64,000 bases of DNA from Diadema setosum (Eukaryota > Echinodermata > Echinoidea > Diadematoida > Diadematidae), in assembly GCF_964275005.1 (NCBI RefSeq), contig NC_092689.1, forward strand, positions 4,238,674 through 4,302,673, written 5' to 3'. The notes under the pieces were generated by a model. It did no database searches. It was not told the DNA's origin and worked only from the letters and a program-made list of their open reading frames with translations. Below are positions 11,400-20,463 of this stretch, piece after piece. Made by a program: the position numbers and the translations under genes. Position 1 is the first letter of the stretch; the number at the start of each line of letters is the position of its first letter.

Positions 11400-12910
11400 T
11401 GTGGTACTCTCTTGTGGTATACATCGAAAATTACCACAGGAATTCCTGTCGTACTGTCCTGTGGTACATCCCAAAATTCCACAGGACAATTCGTGTGGTA
11501 CTGTCCTGTGGTACGTCCCAAAATACCACAGGACAAGTCATGTGGTACTGTCCTGTGGCACTATCCTTTGGTACTGTCCTGTGGTACTGCCCTGTGGTAC
11601 TGCCCTGTGGTACTGTCCTGTGGTACGTCCCAAAATACCACAGGACAAGTCGTGTGGTACTGTCCTGTGGTACTATCCTGTGGTACTGTCCTGTGGTACG
11701 TCCCAAAAAATACCACAGGACAATTCCTGTGGTACTGTCCTGTGGTATGTCCCAAAATACCACAGGATAAGTCGTGTGGTACTGTCCTGTGGTACTGTCC
11801 TGTGGTACTGCCTTGTTGTACGTCCCAAAATACCACATGACAAGTCGTGTGGTACTGTCCTGTGGTACTATCCTATGGTAGTTTCCTGTGGCACTGTCCT
11901 GTGGTACTGCCCTGTGGTATTGTCCTGTGGTACTGTCCTGTAGTACGTCCCAAAATACCACAGGACAAGTCGTGTGATACTGTCCTGTGGTACTATCCTG
12001 TGGTACTTTCCTGTGGTACTGTCCTGTGGTACTGCCCTGTGGTACGTCCCAAAATACCACAGGACAACTCGTGTGGTACTGTCCTGTGGTACTATCCTGT
12101 AGTACTTTCCTGTGGTACTGTCCTGTGGTACTGTCCTGTGGTACTGCCCTGTGGTACTGTCCTGTGGTACGTCCCAAATACCACAGGACAAGTCGTGTGG
12201 TACTGTCCTGTGGTACTGTCCTGTAGTACTATCCTGTGATACTTTCCTGTGGTACTGCCCTGTGGTATTGTCCTGTGGTACTGTCCTGTGGTACGTCCCA
12301 AAATACCACAGGACAAGTCGTGTGGTACTGTCCTGTGGTACTATCCTGTGGTACTTTCCTGTGGTACTGTCCTGTGGTACTGCCCTGTGGTACGTCCCAA
12401 AATACCACAGGACAAGTCGTGTGGTACTGTCCTGTGGTACTATCCTGTGGTACTTTCCTGTGGTACTGTCCTGTGGTACTGCCCTGTGGTACTGTCCTGT
12501 GGTACGTCCCAAAATACCACAGGACAAGTCGTGAGGTACTATCCTGTGGTACTGTCCTGTGGTATGTCCCAAAATACCACAGGACAATTCCTGTGGTACT
12601 GTCCTGTGGTACTATCCTGTGGTACTTTCCTGTGGTACTGTCCTGTGGAACTGCCCTGTGGTACTGTCCTGTGGTACGTCTTAAAATACCACAGAACAAG
12701 TCGTGTGGTACTGTCCTGTGGTACTCTCCTGTGGTATGTCCCAAAATACCACAGGACAATTCATGTGGTACTGTTGTGTGGTATACGTCCCAAAATACCA
12801 CAGGACAATTTGTGTGTATACTGTCTTGTTGTACTGTCCTGTGGTACTGTCCTGTGGTACTTTCCTGTGGTAATGTCCTGTGGTACTGCCCTGTGGTACA
12901 TCCCAGAGTA
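11400..12910 (-). repeat. Right-arm subrepeats of the fold-back element, with higher-order units
   Basis: More than 100 copies of tcctgtggtact, in the orientation opposite to the left arm. They are grouped into higher-order units, mostly 50-125 bp long, each opening with gtcccaaaataccacaggac (for example near 11516, 11628, 11748, 11822, 11946, 12047, 12170, 12296, 12394, 12506). Within each unit, cctgtggta, a spacer with cccaaaa, then taccacagg forms a hairpin. Long frames across this region are translation artefacts of the repeat. Confidence 0.93.
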
Positions 12911-13200
12911 CCACACGAGCCTGTGACACAGTACCACACAGTTCCTGTGTTAACATGTATTTGTGTGGTACATTGTGTGGTACCAACCAGTACCACAGGG
13001 AGTACCACATGAGCCTGTAAAACAGTACCACACAGTTCCTGTGGTAACATTTATTTATGTGGTACATTGTGTGGTACTGACAAATCATACAGGGAGTACC
13101 CTACAAGCCTGTGGTACAGTACCACACAGTTCCTGTGGTAACATTACACGTGTGTGGTACATTGTGTGGTACCGACAAGTACCACAGGGAGTACCACAGG
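12905..13200. repeat. Three 105-115 bp subterminal units of the fold-back element
   Basis: Each unit runs roughly agcctgtg(a/g)(c/t)a, cagtaccacacagttcctgt, g(t/g)taacat, then gtgtggtacattgtgtggta, then agtaccacagggagtaccac. Copies start near 12911, 13010 and 13106. They occur only at the right end, so the two ends of the element are not equivalent. Confidence 0.8.
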
Positions 13201-13215
13201 GCTTTTTTGTTAGGG

Positions 13216-15400
13216 TTTTACAGTCCCCCAAACTGTCGTTTGTGGCTGTATTTTGTCGCTTTGGAAATTAAGGGGGAGCAACGGGCGAAAACTGCTGGCA
13301 ATTACTGGCAGCAACATCAGGAGAATGGCATAATGATTAAATGCGAGCGAGCGAAGCGAGCGAGCTTCAAAATTTTGACTTATTACAGTCCCAAAACTGC
13401 CGTTTGTAGCTATATTTTTCGCTTTGGAAATTAAGGGGGGGGGGAGCACCGGGCGAAAACTGCTGGCAATAACTGGCAGCAACATCAGGAGAATGGCATA
13501 ATGATTAAATGCGAGTGAGTGAAGCGAGTTTCAAAATTTTGACATCTTACAGTCCCAAAACTGCCGTTTGTAGCTATGTTTTTCGCTGTGGAGATTAAGG
13601 GGGGAGCACCGGGCGAAAACTGCTGGCAATTACTGGCAGCAACATCAGGAGAATGGCATAATGATTGAGCGAGTGAGCGGAGCGAGCGAGCTTCAAAATT
13701 TTTGACTTATTACAGTCCCAAAACTGCCGTTTGTAGCTTTATTTTTAGCTTTGGAAATTAAGGGGGGGGCACCGGGTGAAACTGCTGGCAATTACTGACA
13801 GCAACATCAAGAGAATGGCATAACAATACGCGAGCGAAGCGAGCGAGCTTGAAAATCTTGGCATTTTACAGTAAAAAAAACTGCCGTTTTGGGCTGTATT
13901 TTTTCGCTTTGGAAATTAAGGGGGCGCACAGGGCGCAACTGCTGGCAGTTCGTACTGGCAGCAACATCAGGAGAATGGCATAACGATTAAATGCGAGCGA
14001 GCGAAGCGAGTGAGCTTGAAAATTTTGACATTTTACAGTCCCCCAAACTGTCGTTTGTGGCTGTATTTTGTCGCTTTGGAAATTAAGGGGGAGCACCGGG
14101 CGAAAACTGCTGGCAATTACTGGCAGCAACATCAGGAGAATGGCATAATGATTAAATGCGAGCGAGCGAAGCGAGCGAGCTTCAAAATTTTGACTTATTA
14201 CAGTCCCAAAACTGCCGTTTGTAGCTATATTTTTCGCTTTGGAAATTAAGGGGGGAGCACCGGGCGAAAACTGCTGGCAATAACTGGCAGCAACATCAGG
14301 AGAATGGCATAATGATTAAATGCGAGCGAGCGAAGCGAGCGAGCTTCAAAATTTTGACTTATTACAGTCCCAAAACTGCCGTTTGTAGCTATATTTTTCG
14401 CTTTGGAAATTAAGGGGGGGGGAGCACCGGGCGAAAACTGCTGGCAATAACTGGCAGCAACATCAGGAGAATGGCATAATGATTAAATGCGAGTGAGTGA
14501 AGCGAGCTTCAAAATTTTGACATCTTAATGTCCCAAAACTGCCGTTTGTAGCTATGTTTTTCGCTGTGGAGATTAAGGGGGGGGGGGGGGAGCACCGGGC
14601 GAAAACTGCTGGCAATTACTGGCAGCAACATCATGAGAATGGCATAATGATTAAATGCGAGTGTGCGAAGCGAGCGAGCTTGAAAATTTTGACATCTTAC
14701 AGTCCCCAAAACTGGCATTTGTAGCTATATTTTTCGCTTTGGAAATTAAAGGGGACGCACCGGGCACAACTGCTGTCAATCACTGGCAGCAACATCAGGA
14801 GAATGCCATAGCGATTAAATGCGAGCGAGCGGAGCAAGCGAGCCTTAAAATTTTGACATTTTGCAATCCCAGAAAATGTCGTTTGTAGCTGTGTTTTTTC
14901 GCTTTGGAAATTAAGGGGAGGCACACCGGGCGAAAACTGCTGGCAATTACTGGCAGCAATATCAGGAGAATGGCATAATGATTAAATCCGGGCGAGCGGA
15001 GCGAGCGAGCTTCAAAATTTCGACTTATTACAGTCCCAAAACTGCCGTTTGTAGCTTTATTTTTAGCTTTGGGGGAGCACCGGGCGAAAACTGCTGGCAA
15101 TTTATGGCAGCAACATCATGAGAATGGCATAATGATTAAATGCGAGTGTGCGAAGCGAGCGAGCTTGAAAAATTTTGACACATTACAGTCCCCCAAACTG
15201 CCATTTGTAGCTATATTTTTTGCTTTGGAGATTAGGGGGGGGGGGGCGCACCGGGCACAACTGCTGTCAATCACTGGTAGCAACATAAGGGGAATGGCTT
15301 AGCGCTTAAATGCGAGAGAGCGGAGCGAGCGAGCTTTAAAATTTTGACATATTACACCCCAAAAACTGCCGTTTTTAGCTATATTTTGCGATTTGGTTTG
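13216..15400 (+). repeat. Satellite array, main block part 2
   Basis: The array resumes in register with the broken monomer: tttacagtcccccaaactgt at 13216 matches 7528 and 14030. About 13 more monomers follow. The segment 13225-14038 repeats the same higher-order unit seen at 7536 and 8354. The last monomers (after about 15170) are more diverged, as expected at an array edge, and the array ends near 15400 with gatttggtttgtcccacttt. Confidence 0.95.
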
Positions 15401-17095
15401 TCCCACTTTTATGGGGGAACCATCCCCCCCCCCCCCCCCCATCGACGCCTCTGCATATGAGGGACCTTTTGTTAAGTGAAAGATATGCTGCACACTCTTT
15501 GACAAATTAGGGAAATATACGTAAATCTCAACAGTGTACTTATCGAAAGGGATCCAGTATAGCGGAGCTTTTGCATGTTTATGATTGCAATTCAACGATT
15601 TGGTGTATAGTTCTGGCGGTATTTGGACAATAATTCCATTAAGAAAGTTCGAAATTTGTCCTCATCTCGGAAATTGCTTGGGGGATAAATGATTTGCCTG
15701 CCTAAACACTTTCGTAGGGGCGGGGCAAATGCCCTTTGCCCCCCCCCCCCCCCCCCCCCGAGATATTTTCGACGCCCCTGATCTTCCCTGGGTATACCCA
15801 TAGATGTATCTTGACTGAATTATCAGTCACTGTCGTTCCTCATGAATGATTCAGGAAATGGAGGGGGTCCAATTATGGCAATATAGTTTTGTTATTGTTT
15901 GTTTGTTTGTTTTCGTACATATTTTGCAGATGGTCCCAAGTTACTCTCGTCTTAGCATGTTTATATGTAGGCCTACACTATTTGACGTTGTCAACGTCTG
16001 AGCCATACCTTACAGTGTATGTCCATGTCCGCGAGCGAGCGAAGCGAGCGAGCGCTTGAGAAAATTATGCATTCGATTTCCTACAAGATAGAATACTGTT
16101 CAGCTCTGTTACCTGTCTGAAGGCCGGCGTACAAACGTCATGCAATATGCCAAAATTGATACAATCACATTTCTGCTTCCTCCATTTTTTTTTCTTCAAA
16201 ATTCAGGGGGGGATGATTGTACAGGCCATCCCCCCTCCTCCATTTCAGGGGGGGGATATATCCCCCCCCCCCATCCCCCCCCCCCCCGGGATTTACGCCC
16301 ATGGTGATGTTACATTGAAAAAAAGATATGCGCAGTTCTGTTGAATATGAAAAGTAATTTATGATTACTCTAAGGGGAAGAAAAGTAAGCACAGATATTT
16401 ACAAGGGAAAGCAGGTTGAGGGCAGTTCATTTTATGTCGACTTATTTGTAGGTCCCTACCATAGATGAAGCCTATATTTTTTTAACTTCTCAGCAAGTGA
16501 TGTATGTTCTATTGTGATCGAAAGCGAAGGGACCTTTGTAAGGCGCATTAATTTGTCACTGAGTTGTGAAAAATGTATTTCATATGAATTCTTTGGAGAG
16601 ATTGTGGTGATTTATTACACTTATTGGTTATAGGTGGGAAGGAATTCAAATTGATGTTAATGTAGGCTAGGAGAGGAGCAGTTATATTGCTTTTTTAACT
16701 AAATAGGGCCTATGATTTTCGCTTAAAGCACAGCTAGAATTACCTACATTGATTTTATTATGAATAATTTGGTGTGACCTGTCACCATGGGAACTAAATA
16801 AGAAAAAAAAAAAAACCCACACAGATAAATGAATAATATCATGATATAGATTATGACAATTGTATATGAATTGTTTGATTACAATGAGTCAACTCAATTC
16901 TTGTTCATTTTAGATATGTTAAAAACTGAATATGATGGGATGTTTTCAAATATAACCTTAAGAATATTCCATGTTATGTAACAATTTAGGTATGTATAAT
17001 AGAAAGGTCAAACTCTTCATGATCCATCCTGTGCGCATAATATAATTATGTATGCATGATATTTATAAGACAAAGCACTGCTATATGCTAAAATT

Positions 17096-17097
<2 letters not shown>
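15401..17097. other. Spacer with poly-C/poly-G tracts, no gene
   Basis: There is no convincing coding sequence. C-runs of 15-20 lie near 15424-15441 and 15739-15760, and a G/C tract with cccccc...gggggg lies at 16205-16290. Each is beside a word such as gacgcc, so these are members of the same dispersed G/C-tract family. A lone satellite core, gcgagcgagcgaagcgagcg, sits at 16030-16055. Confidence 0.6.

Positions 17098-17137
<40 letters not shown>
17098..17137. repeat. (CA)n microsatellite
   Basis: Twenty uninterrupted CA units. The overlapping reading frame of Cys-Val repeats is not a gene. Confidence 0.97.
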
Positions 17138-17138
<1 letters not shown>

Positions 17139-18090
17139 TCCGCGGATGGGAATTTCGTCCCAAACACATACTGTGAAATATAGGAACACTGAGCACGAGC
17201 GGTAAACCGTCAATGGTCTGAAAATCGGTCTTGTGTACTTGTGTATATGCGATCATTGCTGGATAATAATGCTAAACAGTAATACGTGATGTCACACTGG
17301 CGTCATTTAAATGATGAAAAACACGCATTCCCTCCACTTGTGGGTAATAATGGTGGCGTTTAATGTTCCTTATATGCTGTTGATGTGCGCTTCATTAAGC
17401 TAGTAGCATCTTAATGTTTCTATTATTATGTTTGCTCTATTATTTGAGAGAGCTTCTTCAAATCCACACAACAGAGAGGAACCTTCGTTCCAAAAGTAAA
17501 GACTGGGTTATTCCGAACAGAAGAATCCAATCTTAATGGCGAACGAACTATTGCTTGATAACGCCTGTATGTGCCCTATTCATATGGTAATAATTTACCT
17601 CAAAATTTAAAACAGATCACTGATAGATTCAAGTATGCTTTGAAAATGTACCTTTTTTACAGAGTAAGCAAACATGAAGCTTGGTACCATCATTGTAAAT
17701 AGAATCGTATGTTTTTGTATAATCTTTCCATTTTTTTTAAAGCGCATTGTAACATAATCTTGTAACAGGGACATAAATGCACTATGTGTTATGCGCCGTA
17801 TAAGCACTATTAATCATTCAAAGCCAGAAGGGTAATAATGATCATTCCATGTATACTGAACGTGGGAAGTAAGGGCAAGTCTCATTTATGGAAAAAAAAA
17901 TGAATGTCGATTTGCCTCGTTTAAAGAGTTTAACCAGAAATGCATTCACAACCATTCACAACCCGATCTTCCTAAGCTTCCTGAAGTTTGAACTGCTATA
18001 ATAAATTGTTTCGCAAGTGATTCTGTATTCGCCCAATCCACGTACGGTACAGTAGGCCTATATCCGTATTTTTCATATAGTTCAAGATGA
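17138..18090. other. Spacer, nothing recognisable
   Basis: AT-rich intergenic sequence upstream of TM9SF3. Short open frames lack any recognisable motif and I see no repeat structure. Confidence 0.5.
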
Positions 18091-18097
18091 AGCTTGT

Positions 18098-18465
18098 TCA
18101 AAAACAATCAACATCAACAATCGACATCAGAATATACTGCTACCTTAAACAAGTGGGACTGTTTCAAGTCGCAAAACAAGCACAAATAATATATTTATGC
18201 ATCAAATTGCACCATTTACAACATCAATATGCAAAACCTTCTTACCGTGGGAGGGAGACACCCCCTCCCACACCCTCACCCTTGCTCACTCTGCCCGCTC
18301 TTGCTTCGTCGCGTTCATGATATTCAGTGTAAATATCAAAACAGGAAGTTCATTTTGATTGTACTATTTTGTTGGCAAATTATTGTTCAATTACAATCAA
18401 CATCAACAATCGACATCAGAACATACTGCTACCTTAAACAAGTGGGACTGTTTCAAGTCGATAAA
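18098..18465. repeat. Pair of about 80-bp direct repeats
   Basis: Copies at about 18098-18175 and 18389-18465 share acaatcaacatcaacaatcg, acatcagaa(t/c)atactgctac and cttaaacaagtgggactgtt, then tcaagtcg. They differ at only a few positions. No function is evident. Confidence 0.85.
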
Positions 18466-18473
18466 AACAGTCC

Positions 18474-18556
18474 CCCCCCCCCAAAAAAAAAAAAACCAAA
18501 ACAAAACAAAACAAAACAAAACAAAACAAAACAAACAAACAAAACAAAACAAAACC
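18474..18556. repeat. Poly-C/poly-A followed by (AAAAC)n
   Basis: A C-run, an A-run, then about ten aaaac units with a few aaac. Frames rich in Lys, Gln and Asn here are byproducts. Confidence 0.95.
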
Positions 18557-18667
18557 TAAAAGTCTAGGGATTGAGAGCTTCCTGAATTCCAAATGTCTGT
18601 CCGAAAAATCTCGTTACATTTAGTGTTAAATCGCACCCCCTTGAAAAAAAGCTGGTGACGCCCTTGA

Positions 18668-18813
18668 AATTGGAGTGAATTTGAGTGAAAATATTCATTT
18701 TCACTCATTTTGGAATGACCTCAGGGATCACTCCAAAATCTTCGAGTGATCCCTAGTGAGGTTATTCCAAAATGAGTGAAAATGAACATTTTCACTCAAA
18801 ATTCACTCCAATT
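18668..18813. repeat. Long hairpin (MITE-like), arms about 66 bp
   Basis: The left arm begins attggagtgaatttgagtga. The right arm ends aaaattcactccaatttcac. The arms pair around a loop near caaaatctt at 18731-18740. The words gagtga and tcactc recur throughout. A related gagtgag/ctcactc patch is at 43150-43245. Confidence 0.85.
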
Positions 18814-19481
18814 TCACTAAAAACTCACTGTTTTCTGTTATTCACTCCTCCAAGAGTGAAGATTTTTCACTCTTCTTTTTAAAGAGAGTATTCTACTATC
18901 AATGACACTTAAGAACTCCTTATTAAACAAAACATCCCTAATGATCTCATTATCAAAGTAGTGAAAAAAAATGCTCAAAATAAGAAAAGAATTAATGAAT
19001 CCGCAACCAAGATAAAGTCGTATCATAGGCTTATAGTGCTATCTATACCGCGTGTCTAAACAAACAAACAAAAAATCAAGATTTGATGAAATTAACCATT
19101 TTTACTCTAATTCAAGCTACTAGTTTACCTATTTCATGGATACGGACAAGCACAATTATGTGATCATTAGTATGTACATTGTATATACAGGTAATTAAAA
19201 TTGCAGTGTCGTTCCAACAGCTACACGGAATCACTCATGCAGCAATACACTGGGTGAGTAAAAAAGAAGAAGATACATTTAGATGTCTTGTATTTAAAAA
19301 ACAAGTTGATTCAAGAATGTTTTGAAACTTAATGAAAGAGTGTTTATTCCAAAGATCTGGTATCTTGTGTCCTAGTCCTATGTGTTCGCCTATGCATGGA
19401 TAAAAAGGAGACATTGTTTACGAAAGTTCCAAAATTGACTTGCGCCGAAGTGTGATATGCCCAATGCTTGCATGTGTTGTT

Positions 19482-19577
19482 TAATATTCTCATTCAGTGT
19501 GACTGAGTGTTTGTTTTGCTAGGCTAATTTATATAGCCTAGCAAAACAAACACTCAGTCACACTGATGAGAATATTT
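19482..19577. repeat. Near-perfect hairpin, arms about 43 bp
   Basis: The left arm ends gtttgttttgctaggcta and the right arm begins tagcctagcaaaacaaac, with a loop of about 8 nt (atttata). The arms end in aatattctcat and atgagaatatt. A second small perfect palindrome (tcaacatcaacattgttgat, then gttga) follows at 19656-19680. Confidence 0.88.
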
Positions 19578-20275
19578 CTCCTATCCATTTGTTTATGAAT
19601 AGATAAATCAAAAGAAGAACAGTGATTAAAGAATGATATTAGAAATGATTTGATCAACATCAACATTGTTGATGTTGATGAACTTGTTATAAACAGTAAT
19701 TCTACGGACATGAACAAATCCGTTTTCAATGCAATATTGAACACGAATTTCCTTGCACTCATTGCGCTATGAATCATTATTATTTTCGTCAATATGTCAG
19801 AAAGATGATTTGTGAATGCAAGGTCAACCCCTCCCCACTTGATTTGATCATTTACGATTTCTTGATGGAATTTATTACTTTCTCAGTTTCTTGATACGTC
19901 CATTATTATCATGATTAAATATCGTGGCCAGGGGCCTAAAGGTCTACTTGGTGTCTTACTGTTACATCTGTTAGCACTATAACTTTCACGTAAGTACGAT
20001 GAATTTTTGAACTTGCCTAGAAGGAAAATAATATTTGACGTTTCATCGACTACAGGTACTCGGTATTCTACGCATATTACAATGTACGTACACACACTGC
20101 AGTGGTGACGCGTGCACTGAGGGATCAATGGAGCAGTGGTGGTATGGTAGTACGTGTAGGTGCTGGTGCAGCGCTAGCAGCGAGCAGCGCAGTCTAGTCA
20201 CAGTCTAACTGCAGAGTGCAGTAACAGTGCTATCGAGTCGATCGAGTAAACGTAACTGTGAGTACGTTGAGTCTG

Positions 20276-20284
20276 TGACGTGGC
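20276..20284 (+). promoter_or_regulatory. TGACGTGGC motif 99 bp upstream of the TM9SF3 ATG
   Basis: The sequence TGACGTGGC contains ACGTGGC, the core of the Golgi stress response element (GASE) bound by TFE3. It also contains TGACGTGG, an ATF6/CREB3-like site. It lies in the GC-richer region just upstream of TM9SF3, a Golgi membrane protein. A single 9-mer can occur by chance, so a regulatory role is inferred only. Confidence 0.3.
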
Positions 20285-20382
20285 GTACGCCGAAACAGGG
20301 TGAACCAAGAGCGGAGAGATTTCTTACAATCTATCTTCATCTTCTCATTCGAGCTTTAGATTGTCTCCGAGAGGTCAGCAAT

Positions 20383-20463
20383 ATGCGGAAAGGATCCCTG
20401 AGACTAGCATGTTTGATGTTTATCGTTATTTTAACGGTGAATGGAGATGAACATAACCATGAA
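20383..20463 (+). CDS. TM9SF3 coding exon 1 (signal peptide)
   Basis: Encodes residues 1-27: MRKGS, the hydrophobic core [14 protein letters not shown], then NG and DEHNHE. Cleavage is likely after Gly21, leaving DEH as in the human protein. The frame is open further upstream to 20227, but this ATG gives a clean signal peptide and a human-like N-terminus. The exon ends at a GTAAGT donor in phase 0. Confidence 0.9.

Larger units (their letters stand above)
9974..13215. mobile_element. Fold-back insertion of GTACCACAGGA subrepeats inside the satellite
   Basis: A 3242-bp insertion with terminal inverted repeats. The left end is CCCTTACGAAAAAGTCCTGT followed by ggtactcc. The reverse complement of the right end is CCCTAACAAAAAAGCCCTGT followed by ggtactcc. 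Undisturbed monomers (for example 7516-7540 and 14018-14042) read gaaaattttgacattttaca. Here the left flank stops at gacatt and the right flank resumes at ttttacagtccccc, so two T residues are duplicated. The left arm (9974-10480) is mostly agtaccacagga units and the right arm (11400-13215) is mostly tcctgtggtact units. An AT-rich unique core lies between. The architecture (short TIRs plus long tandem-subrepeat arms in opposite orientation) matches fold-back elements such as Drosophila FB and sea urchin TU. No transposase is encoded, so it would need one supplied in trans. Confidence 0.88.

Noticed and set aside
9951..13088. Many long open frames on both strands (up to about 270 codons) in the GTACCACAGGA region
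   Set aside because: All are translations of the same 11-12 bp subrepeat in different frames (VVLSCGT, TTGQYHR, VPQDS). Both strands are open at once and no known domain appears.
13209..13219. Telomere-like word gttagggtttt
   Set aside because: It occurs once, at the fold-back terminus, and is not tandem (TTAGGG)n.
6353..15400. Regularly spaced repeats resembling a CRISPR array
   Set aside because: Units are contiguous 164-bp satellite monomers without unique spacers, in a spliced eukaryotic genome.
20227..20382. Upstream extension of the TM9SF3 frame
   Set aside because: The frame is open but begins without ATG, has no hydrophobic signal, and would bury the signal peptide that starts at 20383.
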